Of a stretch of 64,000 nucleotides of DNA, positions 55,938 through 64,000 are shown one piece after another. The stretch is from an uncultured Bacteroidales bacterium (GTDB lineage Bacteria; Bacteroidota; Bacteroidia; Bacteroidales; CAIXZF01): positions 1 to 64,000 of the forward strand of contig CAIXZF010000095.1 in the NCBI GenBank assembly GCA_903923925.1. The letters are read 5' to 3'. The translations under genes were made by a program, and so were the position numbers. The notes beneath the pieces are model-generated. The model saw only the letters and a program-made list of their open reading frames with translations, did no database searches and had not been told where the DNA came from. Position 1 is the stretch's first letter; the number at the start of each line of letters is the position of its first letter.

Positions 55938-57755
55938 TTATATTTTAAACACAACTTTCCTGTATCCTTCTGATTGCCATTTGTTCAGAATAAACCGCAA
56001 ATCTTCATAATTTCCTTTTTCAGGTTTTGAAGATGATAAGCTAACTGATTTTGTGACCTTTACAACTCTCCCTTGCTGTTTAACGGAATATTCAAATTTC
56101 CCGGCAGTATTCTCAGTTTTCTCATTTACTTCTGATGTAACAAGCTTCATTCCATCAGCTAAAGTAAACTCCATTGAATATTCCTCATTTACCGGAAACT
56201 GTATTTCAAATGGATTCTTTCTAAACTCCGTTAATTCTGATAAATGCCACGATAGAATTCCTTTATCACAATACGGAAAATCCAGGAAAAAATAATTGCC
56301 CTGTCTTCTTGCTGGCATTTCCTTGGCTATTTCGAAGCTGAAATGCGACTCCGAAGCTCCAAGTTTGGTTATTTTCGTCTCCTTTGCTTCTCCAAACGGA
56401 CCTTTTAACAATGAAGCGGCCTTTTTCTCACTTTTCAACAAATCGAAATACGGATTACAAGCTCCCGAAATTTCAAGGTCGATAAACCCTTTTGCATTCA
56501 TAGCTGTGTCAAAGGTTAGCCTGGCATTAAGCTCAATTCCATTTTCCTGCCAGCTTTCTTTTATCATTGTACCCGCTTCACCTGGCTCGAGTACAATAAT
56601 CTGCCGCTCTCCTAATTTCATTACACGACTCTGATCATCAACACTTTGCAACGACAGAAAAATATCTTTCGACTTTGGTACAAAAACTTTAACCATAAAC
56701 AAATCAATACCTGGAAGAACGCCCATCCCCTCCTCATAATATCCTGAAATTAAAGCTAACGGAACTGCATTTATATTCGCAGCCTTCAATAAAGCAGTTA
56801 GTAAAACTGCCTTCTCAAGTTCTGTGCCTCCGCCACTGGCCCATACATCAACCGGAGTGCGACACCTGAATCCGCTGTAAACAGGATATAGCAGGTAAAG
56901 GCTGACCTCATTAATTACCATTTCCTGCATCTTTAATACTGCCATCAGGTCGTTTTTATTGACTTCCCTTATTTTCATGGCTGCTGCTCTCATCTGTTCA
57001 TTGCATTCAAACTTAAACGCTGGCAACGAAGTTAGGTAAGAGGCAGCTGTCCTTGCATCAGCAGCATTCGAAAATGCAAGCGTTGGAAGAAAAGAGGCAA
57101 GTCGTGGCTGTGAACCCTCCGCAACATAGGCAGGAACATTCCTGAATTTCCAGCTTACTACTTTTAATGGACCCTCAACCCCTGTAACTTCCTTTGCTTC
57201 ACTGTTGTAGAGTCTGTATTTTAAAATGCTGTTCTGAGGTACTTTAAGCATTATTGAATACTCATCAACCGGACTATTCTCGTAAAGTGCCTCCTGTCCC
57301 ATAAAGGCAGGAAAATATCCTTTAGCTGTAACAATCTCATAATCAAGAAAAATAGTAGCTCCAATCTCTAATCCAGTATGGGTTACAACCATTTCTCTAA
57401 GTTTATTAAAAACCGGGGCATTGGCAGCAAATCCTGGTAAAACCTCGTTGAAAGCATTGGCCGGAGTAACAACCTTCTTGCCGTCTTTCATAACAGTATA
57501 ACAGGAATTTATTTTAAGCTTCTGATATTCAGGATTATATACTATGAAAGTTTCTCCATACAATCTATGAAATGAATTATACGTAAGTAATTTAACTTCT
57601 TTTGTAATCCTTGATGACATTGAGCCATCTTCAGCAAGGCTAAACTCTTTCGAAACTTTTTTAAATACCGCATCACCATCTTCCGGAGATTGCGATCTGG
57701 CAGTGGCAAATACAAAAACTAAGGCAAGACTTAGGAGGATATGTAGTTTTTTCAT
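55938..57755 (-). CDS. DUF3857 protein with degenerate transglutaminase domain
   Basis: A 605-residue exported protein (signal peptide about 1–21, ARSQ). An N-terminal DUF3857 β-sandwich (about 45–210) is followed by a transglutaminase-like fold (about 260–350) and a C-terminal β-domain. The catalytic Cys is missing: the position in the usual GDCKDKA motif reads GGGTELEKA, with Glu near residue 312 in its place. The His region reads DLFMVKVFVP and the Asp region is not conserved either. It therefore probably acts by binding, not catalysis. It follows, at five bases, a paralogue with an intact triad. Confidence 0.8.
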   Translation of the reverse strand: MKKLHILLSLALVFVFATARSQSPEDGDAVFKKVSKEFSLAEDGSMSSRITKEVKLLTYNSFHRLYGETFIVYNPEYQKLKINSCYTVMKDGKKVVTPANAFNEVLPGFAANAPVFNKLREMVVTHTGLEIGATIFLDYEIVTAKGYFPAFMGQEALYENSPVDEYSIMLKVPQNSILKYRLYNSEAKEVTGVEGPLKVVSWKFRNVPAYVAEGSQPRLASFLPTLAFSNAADARTAASYLTSLPAFKFECNEQMRAAAMKIREVNKNDLMAVLKMQEMVINEVSLYLLYPVYSGFRCRTPVDVWASGGGTELEKAVLLTALLKAANINAVPLALISGYYEEGMGVLPGIDLFMVKVFVPKSKDIFLSLQSVDDQSRVMKLGERQIIVLEPGEAGTMIKESWQENGIELNARLTFDTAMNAKGFIDLEISGACNPYFDLLKSEKKAASLLKGPFGEAKETKITKLGASESHFSFEIAKEMPARRQGNYFFLDFPYCDKGILSWHLSELTEFRKNPFEIQFPVNEEYSMEFTLADGMKLVTSEVNEKTENTAGKFEYSVKQQGRVVKVTKSVSLSSSKPEKGNYEDLRFILNKWQSEGYRKVVFKI

Positions 57756-57760
57756 GATCG

Positions 57761-59716
57761 TTACTTTTTGATTGTCAGTATAATAGGTTCTTCAGCAAGC
57801 TTTGTTTGGGCAAGTGCGGCCTTGCGGAAATCGGGCCAGTCTGAAGCTTCATAAATCCTTTGGTAATAGGATGCCACCTCAGTAACAATTAATGAAGAAC
57901 CATTCACAACAACATTTACATTATATTCAACAGCATTACCATTCACAAATTCCATATTCGGTTTAACAGCAAGGGCGCAGTTGTAGGGTAGTTTCACAGT
58001 TTCCGTTAAAAGCACACTTCTGGAGCATCGGTCGCGAAAAGGAAATTTCCGTTCCTTCAGGCTGGTATTCAAACTTAATTGGCCCTGGCTTCCTTTAAAA
58101 AGATTATTAATAACCAAAGGACTGAAAATAATTTCATTCTCAGTTACAATAGCATAATCTGGTATTACATAATGAAATTCAATCCGGATGGGGCCTTTCT
58201 GATAATCATAAGGGTCGCCATAATCAACAGAAACCAGCTGTGCCCTGGGCGCAACTTTCAGAAGTTCGCGCTCCATGTACATTTTCCACTGCACCTTATA
58301 TGTTCCTGTAAAGAACCGCCTCACGGAAGCATCGCTTTGCCCTTCGGCCGTAAGTATAAAACTTCCGCTCAGTGCACCTGTTTTAGAAATTTCCGAATTG
58401 CCGCTTATATGGAAATAGTGATTTTCAGGCGAAGAAACATCGGTAAGGCCGAGGTCGGCACCTTCAGGAACTCCCATCAGGTAGTTTTGCTGTTGCTCTG
58501 CACTCGACCATAACTCCCGCAGAAAGGGTACCCAGGTAGGATCGAGCAGCTGATATTTCCCGTTTCGCCGCATTACAACTGTAACGCAATGGTTGAACTG
58601 GTCGGCAGGGATATAATCGATACGGGAGCCGGCCATCGTCATTGCAGGGTAAGACTTGAAACCGGCTGCACGAAGCATGGTAATTAACATTCCCGCTTTG
58701 TCCTTGCATACACCACAACGGTCAGTAAAAGTCATATCACCTTTATGCAGGGTAAAGCCTTCGCCCTTGCCCATCGAAATACCCGAATACCGAATTTCAT
58801 CAGCACACCAATGCGTTAAGAGGGAAATAGAATCCTCCTCAGACTTGGCACTTTTAAGTATTTCGTTCACTTTTGCTTTAATTGACGGATCCGATTCAAA
58901 GCTTCCGAAATTCTCATTTACACCGAAAAACCATACTGATTTTGTTTTCCAATCGGGATTGGTCGACATCAGCAGTTTTGGTGCAACATCCGATTTATCA
59001 ACCATATTCGATTCCGCTTTTATCGGAAAAATATTTTTCTTAGAGAATGTATATTGTGTTTTACCTTGTTTAATAGTCTGAGAAGCAGTTACTTCTCCAT
59101 TATAAAACTCAAATTGCAATTGTTTGCTCGCAGGCAATGAAAGCAGGTAAACCTTCGACAATACCGGAAAATCTGAATAAAAAGGAACAATATCATAGAA
59201 ATGACCCCGCATTGGCGGTATAAATTTATCATCATCATCTGCCTGAAGCAGTGCGTAGGTGAAGCCTTTCTTGTACAGCCACACTTCAACTGCATCTTCG
59301 GGTTCCAGCCTGCCCAAACCAAGTATAATTTCGCGAGCTCCCCAATAAATTGCTCTTGCAGGGGCCGGATAATCCTGTACTTTTTTCACATCAATTTCTT
59401 CCTGTGTGCCGTTCGCTCTGTAAATAATAACCCGTTTTATTTCTGCTGCTGCGGAAAGAGGGTCATAATCATATTTCACATAACTTAAATCTAAGGCCCC
59501 TTTTGCTGTTAAAACTTTCTGAAGACGATGAGTAAAAATATTACTCAATCCTGTCTCCATTACATCAACATAAGTACTGTCGAAAATTGTAAGCTGCTGA
59601 TCATTCGGAAAATCTTTGGAATTCCCTGCCTTGTTAATGAGTTCCCTGTTTGGATTTGCGGATACAAATGCCTGTAACAGGATAAAAGTCAGGATTAAAA
59701 GTATTAATTTTTGCAT
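57761..59716 (-). CDS. DUF3857/transglutaminase-like protein, active triad
   Basis: A 651-residue exported protein (signal peptide about 1–20). DUF3857 (about 55–215) precedes a transglutaminase-core domain with Cys337 in DRCGVCKDKAGML, His376 in FNHCVTVV and Asp392 in LLDPTWVPF. Such proteins may process or cross-link peptides in the periplasm or at the surface. The paralogue downstream lacks the triad, which suggests an enzyme with an inactive partner. A perfect -7 element (59750–59757) precedes it, so it is probably the first gene of the run that ends at 49731. Confidence 0.85.
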   Translation of the reverse strand: MQKLILLILTFILLQAFVSANPNRELINKAGNSKDFPNDQQLTIFDSTYVDVMETGLSNIFTHRLQKVLTAKGALDLSYVKYDYDPLSAAAEIKRVIIYRANGTQEEIDVKKVQDYPAPARAIYWGAREIILGLGRLEPEDAVEVWLYKKGFTYALLQADDDDKFIPPMRGHFYDIVPFYSDFPVLSKVYLLSLPASKQLQFEFYNGEVTASQTIKQGKTQYTFSKKNIFPIKAESNMVDKSDVAPKLLMSTNPDWKTKSVWFFGVNENFGSFESDPSIKAKVNEILKSAKSEEDSISLLTHWCADEIRYSGISMGKGEGFTLHKGDMTFTDRCGVCKDKAGMLITMLRAAGFKSYPAMTMAGSRIDYIPADQFNHCVTVVMRRNGKYQLLDPTWVPFLRELWSSAEQQQNYLMGVPEGADLGLTDVSSPENHYFHISGNSEISKTGALSGSFILTAEGQSDASVRRFFTGTYKVQWKMYMERELLKVAPRAQLVSVDYGDPYDYQKGPIRIEFHYVIPDYAIVTENEIIFSPLVINNLFKGSQGQLSLNTSLKERKFPFRDRCSRSVLLTETVKLPYNCALAVKPNMEFVNGNAVEYNVNVVVNGSSLIVTEVASYYQRIYEASDWPDFRKAALAQTKLAEEPIILTIKK

Positions 59717-59749
59717 ATAGCAGAGAGAATTAATGATTGATTGGCGATC

Positions 59750-59757
59750 AAAAATAG
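59750..59757 (-). promoter_or_regulatory. Putative -7 element of the DUF3857 pair
   Basis: On the minus strand TATTTTTG lies 34 bases before the start at 59716 and matches TAnnTTTG fully. The -33 element is weak. Confidence 0.5.
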
Positions 59758-59774
59758 GGGAAATTTACGAAAGT

Positions 59775-60236
59775 TTAAGGAGTTAACGGAATTAGAAAAT
59801 ATTCCATCTGAAAATGCCTGATTCCTGCTTCCCAAAAGGCTTCAGAAGTAGACGTAAACCCATTCCGCATATAAAATTTTACTGCATCCTCCTGCGCATG
59901 CAAATAAATCTTCTTTCCGAGCGGAATAACATCTTCAAGCACCTTTTTTAGAATGATTTCTCCGTAACCGGCATTTCTGAATTCTGCAAGAATGGCAAAA
60001 CGTTCAAGCTTAATCCCATTTCCCGAATATCTCCACCTTGCTGTTCCGATAGGCAGATTATCCGAATAGAGCAGATAATGTGTGCAAATCTCCTCCATAC
60101 CATCGTGTTCAAGTTCATGCGGAACCTCCTGCCCTATTATAAATACTGTTGTCCGGATGGCAAGTGCAGCCTCAAGCATGTCCTTTTCTGCTGCCAGGAA
60201 CTTTATTACTTTTATTTCGGGAGCTCTGTTCGTCAT
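59775..60236 (-). CDS. GNAT-family N-acetyltransferase
   Basis: A 153-residue acyl-CoA acyltransferase. The GNAT core includes LPIGTARWRYSGNGIKLERF, the acetyl-CoA-binding loop region ERFAILAEFRNAGYGEIIL (an R/Q-x-x-G-x-G/A-type loop) and YMRNGFTSTSEAF near the end. ARFAVL-like motif and the EVPHELEHDG segment match ElaA/YjcF-like acetyltransferases. Substrate unknown. The start codon lies only four bases past a perfect -7 element (60241–60248), so the transcript may be leaderless. Confidence 0.85.
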   Translation of the reverse strand: MTNRAPEIKVIKFLAAEKDMLEAALAIRTTVFIIGQEVPHELEHDGMEEICTHYLLYSDNLPIGTARWRYSGNGIKLERFAILAEFRNAGYGEIILKKVLEDVIPLGKKIYLHAQEDAVKFYMRNGFTSTSEAFWEAGIRHFQMEYFLIPLTP

Positions 60237-60240
60237 TCTG

Positions 60241-60248
60241 CAAAGGTA
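60241..60248 (-). promoter_or_regulatory. Perfect -7 element next to the GNAT start
   Basis: TACCTTTG on the minus strand, followed by CAGA and then the ATG; the 12 bases TACCTTTGCAGA are the same as at the queA promoter. TTC lies 19 bases upstream in place of TTG. Confidence 0.55.
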
Positions 60249-60492
60249 AAAGATTCAGAATAATGTAGAATGAAACTATTAGCCTGGTCGCTGGCGCACA
60301 TAGACAATTGCTACCCTGGTAAATCGGTAAACTGGTAAATTGCTACATTAAGCTTTAGTTCGTTCAAATGCCTGAACAGATTTCTTTTCATCTTCAAAAT
60401 TTCGACTCAACCCTTACATACATGCCGCTGGCTGCAGCGCATCCCACTGTTTGTAGGAATGATTGAAAGATCTCTGGGTGAGGAGTCCGAAA
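60249..60492. other. Intergenic, no gene seen
   Basis: About 245 bases between the GNAT promoter and the terminator at 60493. It includes a short run of ggtaaa words (60318–60345), and no conserved coding frame or RNA gene is recognised. Confidence 0.45.
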
Positions 60493-60533
60493 AAACCAAA
60501 GGCTGAATCAATAGTTGATTCAGCCTTTGGTTT
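60493..60533 (-). terminator. Strong intrinsic terminator of the PKD protein gene
   Basis: A perfect 19-bp stem (60493–60511 with 60515–60533) closes a 3-base loop about 30 bases past the stop of the gene at 60565. On the minus strand it ends in a T run. It is nearly symmetrical, so it could also act in the other direction. Confidence 0.9.
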
Positions 60534-60564
60534 CATTATTTCAGGCAAAGCCTGATCAATAGGT

Positions 60565-62814
60565 TTATCTTACAATAGCGATCTTGCGAACGATACGGCT
60601 TCCATCTGAAAGTACACACTGTAGTGAATAACTTCCTGGAGTTAGTTCTGAAGTATTGATATTCAACTTATTACTGCCTGTTGTAAGAGCAGATGTATTT
60701 GCCAAAACTTCATTTCCAAGGATATCAGAAATAATCATGGTTACAGAACCCGACTTAAGGGTATTCAATTCCAGTGATAAATTATCGGAAGCAGGGTTTG
60801 GATAGAGTTTGTTTACACTGATAGTTTCGTGGTTTTCGATTCCAATTGTAATTCCGGAAGAAGTCATTAACAGACTTACATTATTCGAATTCGGAGCTGC
60901 AGCATTTAATGTAATCACAGCAGGATTTGTATTGATACCGCCAACTTCTGCATAAACTTTATAAGTGCCATATGGCAGATTGCTGAAGCTGAAATTACCT
61001 GATGCATCAGAATAATCAAGGATCAAAGGATTGTTGCTCATATCCAGAAGCATAATTTCGATATTCGGCAGTGGAGCACCTGAGCCAAAAAGTTTACTTC
61101 CGGTTGTAATTGTTCCGCTAATATTTCCCGGACCGGCAAAAGGAGGTATACTAACCTGTAAGTCAATATTATATGGATTAATAGGCTGTCCGAGAGTGAT
61201 TAAAGATGCACTGCTCCAGAAAATTGTATTGCCATAATATGTTGGCATATACTGTCCGAACATGCTTGAATTTGGACTAAGCTCTGCAATAATAGCATAT
61301 GTACCCTGATAAACATTGCTGAACCAGTAATAACCCACAGAATCAATAGATGTTGTATCTACAATATACCAGGAGTTTCCAGCAGGATTAACACCGAATA
61401 GGTATATTCTTCCATAATCAACAGGAGCTGTACCGGCAGTAACCTGTCCCCAGAGTGTTAATGGGTTTGAAGTTGAAATCACAACAGGTTGGCTAGAAGT
61501 AAATGAGCAGCCGTTAGCATCAGTAGTTGTGAGGGTTACAGTATAAGTACCGGAAGATGCGTAGGTATGTGATGGATTCTGAACACTTGAACCGGTTCCG
61601 TCACCAAATGACCATAAAAATGAATAAGGAGCTGTACCACCATATGCATATCCGTAGAAGCTGGCATAGGTTAACTGAGTTCCATAATAGAAATAACTTG
61701 AACAAGGCATTCCAGCACCAACGATTAGCGTATCACAGAATGAGCTCTGGCAGCCTGCATTATTCCAGATGGTTAAACAAACATAGTATGTACCAGCCTG
61801 AGCATAAGTATGATATGGAAACTGTGAGGTAGAAACAGTGTTATCCCCAAAATTCCATTGGAAATTGGTTGCAGATCCTGTGGAAAGGTTGACGAAATAG
61901 TAGGTTAAAATACCTGAAGAATCAGGATATGCCTGGAAATTTGCCTGGCAGTTGCCGCCATTATTGCTAACATTAACGTATTGTGTTGATGCACTTGTAC
62001 ATCCAAGGGCATCAGTTGTAACGAGCATTACATTGTAATAACCCGACTGAGCATAGGTATGAGTTGGGTTCTGTAAATAAGAGGTTGCACCATCACCAAA
62101 ATCCCAGCTGTAGCTGTATGGAGCAGTGCCGCCATAGGCAGATCCAAGGAAAGTTACATTCAGAAGCTGGGCAGTAGAAGTAAAATAGTTATAACAGTTA
62201 GGCAGGACGTTGCCAACATAAAGTGTATCACAGAAGGTACTCGTGCAGCCCAGTCCATTGCTGATTGTAAGACAAACATTGTAATATCCTGATTGAGCAT
62301 AGGTATGCATCGGGTATTGTAAAGCTGATGTTCCTCCATCACCAAAACTCCATAACCAGTTAACAGGGTTTCCGGTCGACAGGTCAGAAAAATAATAGGC
62401 CAATGCGCTTGAACCTGAATCCGGAAAAGCATAGAAACCAGCCTGGCACTGTGCTGGCGTTGTGGTGCAGATACTGAAATTCAAGAGAAAGTTTGTGCTA
62501 CTCGGAGTACCGATGAAAGTTGCGGCATTCCAACCCTGATTGCAATCCATAGTTAAAACCTGGAAAACAACAGTTAAATTTGCAGGAATAGTAATAATGT
62601 CATAATACTCTCCATTTGCATTGGTAGTTACAACATTGTAATAATTAAATGAAGTACCGTTGCTGTCGGACATAATGTAAACCTGATGGTTTGCAACAGG
62701 AAGATTTGTAGTATTACTTGTAACAGTTCCGGTAACCTGAAACGTAGTTGCTTGTACAATTATGCTGACTAACAGCAAAAAAGCAACAATTGATGATTTA
62801 ATTAGCTTTTTCAT
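60565..62814 (-). CDS. T9SS-exported protein with four PKD domains
   Basis: A 749-residue secreted protein: signal peptide (about 1–22), a carboxypeptidase-regulatory-like domain (about 25–110), four PKD domains (about 120–200, 203–282, 288–365, 369–448) with typical WSFGDGGTSALQYPMHTY and WDFGDGATSYLQNPTHTYAQ motifs, further carboxypeptidase-like modules (about 450–660) and a type A T9SS sorting domain (about 670–749, from LYPNPASDNLSLEL). PKD domains 1/3 and 2/4 resemble each other, so the array arose by doubling of a pair. Probably a surface or matrix adhesin. The last modules are related to those of the next gene. Confidence 0.85.
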   Translation of the reverse strand: MKKLIKSSIVAFLLLVSIIVQATTFQVTGTVTSNTTNLPVANHQVYIMSDSNGTSFNYYNVVTTNANGEYYDIITIPANLTVVFQVLTMDCNQGWNAATFIGTPSSTNFLLNFSICTTTPAQCQAGFYAFPDSGSSALAYYFSDLSTGNPVNWLWSFGDGGTSALQYPMHTYAQSGYYNVCLTISNGLGCTSTFCDTLYVGNVLPNCYNYFTSTAQLLNVTFLGSAYGGTAPYSYSWDFGDGATSYLQNPTHTYAQSGYYNVMLVTTDALGCTSASTQYVNVSNNGGNCQANFQAYPDSSGILTYYFVNLSTGSATNFQWNFGDNTVSTSQFPYHTYAQAGTYYVCLTIWNNAGCQSSFCDTLIVGAGMPCSSYFYYGTQLTYASFYGYAYGGTAPYSFLWSFGDGTGSSVQNPSHTYASSGTYTVTLTTTDANGCSFTSSQPVVISTSNPLTLWGQVTAGTAPVDYGRIYLFGVNPAGNSWYIVDTTSIDSVGYYWFSNVYQGTYAIIAELSPNSSMFGQYMPTYYGNTIFWSSASLITLGQPINPYNIDLQVSIPPFAGPGNISGTITTGSKLFGSGAPLPNIEIMLLDMSNNPLILDYSDASGNFSFSNLPYGTYKVYAEVGGINTNPAVITLNAAAPNSNNVSLLMTSSGITIGIENHETISVNKLYPNPASDNLSLELNTLKSGSVTMIISDILGNEVLANTSALTTGSNKLNINTSELTPGSYSLQCVLSDGSRIVRKIAIVR

Positions 62815-62968
62815 TTGTTTTGTAGATTTGATTTATAATTAAAGAATTTAGAATGATTTTAAGCCTCGGCTGATATCGTTTTGGGAACTAATTAAAAGAC
62901 GATAAAGCTTGATGAAGTTGCCCTGCAATAATTAATAATTATCACAAACATTCATAAATTCAACAAAA

Positions 62969-64000
62969 TCAATCGTTTAGTTTGGTGAACTTTCTAACAG
63001 AAAGTTTGCTGTCAATAGTGACACTAACAAAATAGGTTCCTTGTTTAAGATCGTTAAGCCTCAAATTCCAGGAATTTGTACCAGGATTTAAGTTAATCTG
63101 ATTTCGAATCAGGCAGCGCCCGGAAAGATCTGTTACGGATATCACACTATTTTGTTTTCTTGAAGAAAGTACCGATAATTGTGCCACATCTCTGCAAGGA
63201 TTGGGATAAAACGTCATTTGAAGCTGTTCACCGGAGGCCGGTGGAAGTTCTCCTACTGCAGCTACACTGCTCATCTCAACCAAAAAGTAAAGATTCTCCA
63301 ACATTGGATGCAGTGAGTCTAAAACAACAGTATACGGACTCGACCATTTACCCGTGATTTCAGGATATACAATATAAGTTCCATAGGCGAGGTTAGGAAA
63401 TGAGAAATTCCCGCTTTCATCACTATAATGAACAGTATATGGCTGATTTGACTGGTCGAGCAGAAAGATTGTTACATCTGCTGCCGGCAGTAATATACCG
63501 CCCTGACAGTTTCTCTTCAGATAACCTTTAATCTGTCCTTGTCCTGCTGCAATTGGAATTGATTGCCGCAAAGTAATATCTCCTGAAAAAGTATTCGTAG
63601 CAATCATTTCAGCCTCAGCTTCCTGCCAGAATAGCCGGTTTCCAAGATAGGTTGGCATAAATTCCGGATCAGCGCCGGTAATCACATCATGGGCTCTTAC
63701 AAGATAGTTTCCGAAATATTTTTTATAAAAGTAATATACTCCCGTTTCATTTACCTCTGTTGATTCCTCAAAAACCAGTTCCTGTCCCTCTTGCCTGAAT
63801 ATCTCAGCATATCCGTAGTTAACAGGGAAGAGCCCGTCAAATACCTGTCCACCAAGGTTATAAAACAAATTCGAGTCCTGAGAAATAATTTTTACTGCAG
63901 AATCTTTACTATGATAAACAGGCAGCTCGTCAAATACAGTTAATTTAACATCATAATTACCGGGAAGATTGTATTTCTTGAATGGGTTTTTTTCGGTTGA
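62969..64000 (-). CDS. T9SS-exported PKD/carboxypeptidase-like protein, 5' end outside window
   Basis: The frame is open from 64000 down to the stop at 62969, so at least 343 residues are present and the start is missing. The visible N-terminal part ends a PKD-like domain (NLPGNYDVKLTVFDELP) and is followed by the module FYNLGGQVFDGLFPVNYGYA, then MPTYLGNRLFW, PAADVTIFLLDQS and SDESGNFSFPNLAYGTYIVY, which parallel the last modules of the gene at 60565. It ends in a type A T9SS sorting domain (from MTFYPNPCRDVAQLSV). An internal TTG at 63868 is not a likely start. Probably a surface protein and a tandem relative of its neighbour. Confidence 0.8.
   Translation of the reverse strand, partial: STEKNPFKKYNLPGNYDVKLTVFDELPVYHSKDSAVKIISQDSNLFYNLGGQVFDGLFPVNYGYAEIFRQEGQELVFEESTEVNETGVYYFYKKYFGNYLVRAHDVITGADPEFMPTYLGNRLFWQEAEAEMIATNTFSGDITLRQSIPIAAGQGQIKGYLKRNCQGGILLPAADVTIFLLDQSNQPYTVHYSDESGNFSFPNLAYGTYIVYPEITGKWSSPYTVVLDSLHPMLENLYFLVEMSSVAAVGELPPASGEQLQMTFYPNPCRDVAQLSVLSSRKQNSVISVTDLSGRCLIRNQINLNPGTNSWNLRLNDLKQGTYFVSVTIDSKLSVRKFTKLND

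Overview
The window comes from a bacterium of the phylum Bacteroidota. The evidence is the gene order ftsX–DUF3098–uppP–truB, several type IX secretion (T9SS) C-terminal sorting domains, a PorV/PorQ-family barrel, a TonB-dependent receptor with a carboxypeptidase-regulatory N-terminal domain, 'two-component propeller' regulators, and promoters of the TTG-N19/20-TAnnTTTG type. The species is not identifiable from sequence alone; a free-living or environmental Bacteroidales/Marinilabiliales-like lineage is plausible.

Layout. 1–240: two tandem-repeat arrays, each ending in the same 28-bp perfect palindrome. 561–1007: tatA and a frameshifted MNT nucleotidyltransferase relic. 1107–3794: ftsX, DUF3098, uppP, truB (overlapping housekeeping operon). 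3816–7374: secreted transglutaminase-like protein, amidase, DUF6629-like membrane protein. 7387–27524: a glucan-utilisation-like locus with a membrane-spanning propeller/LuxR-type regulator, then a tight operon (clan GH-A hydrolase, two outer-membrane barrels, two glycan-binding lipoproteins, GH3, GH16-like lipoprotein), two T9SS-exported proteins built from repeated binding modules, a strong terminator and a FucP-type sugar permease. No SusC/SusD pair is present. 27776–29509: queA and ispD; queA normally follows truB in relatives, so about 24 kb appears to separate them here. 29510–30101: short repeated hairpins. 30102–32824: glycosyltransferase, ruvC, HIT protein, greA.

32926–46557 (minus strand): a propeller histidine kinase and LytTR response regulator, then a small membrane protein, then a three-gene unit (TonB-dependent receptor, 1371-residue secreted protein with a C-terminal sorting-like domain, PorV/PorQ-like barrel). 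Between regulator and targets lies a perfect pair of 14-bp direct repeats with 21-bp periodicity, directly upstream of a good promoter; this fits the geometry of a LytTR-family binding site.

46699–49683: a propeller lipoprotein and dnaG. 49731–59716 (minus strand): two DUF3857 proteins (one with an intact transglutaminase triad, one with it lost), a 1649-residue hybrid PAS/GAF histidine kinase and an outer-membrane-barrel fusion protein. 59775–64000: a GNAT acetyltransferase, possibly leaderless, then two related T9SS-exported PKD proteins, the last running off the window.

Most notable candidates: the SusCD-free glucan locus with a secreted protein carrying dockerin-like and cohesin-like regions plus near-identical binding modules, and the LytTR-box-controlled TonB receptor / surface protein / PorV-like unit.
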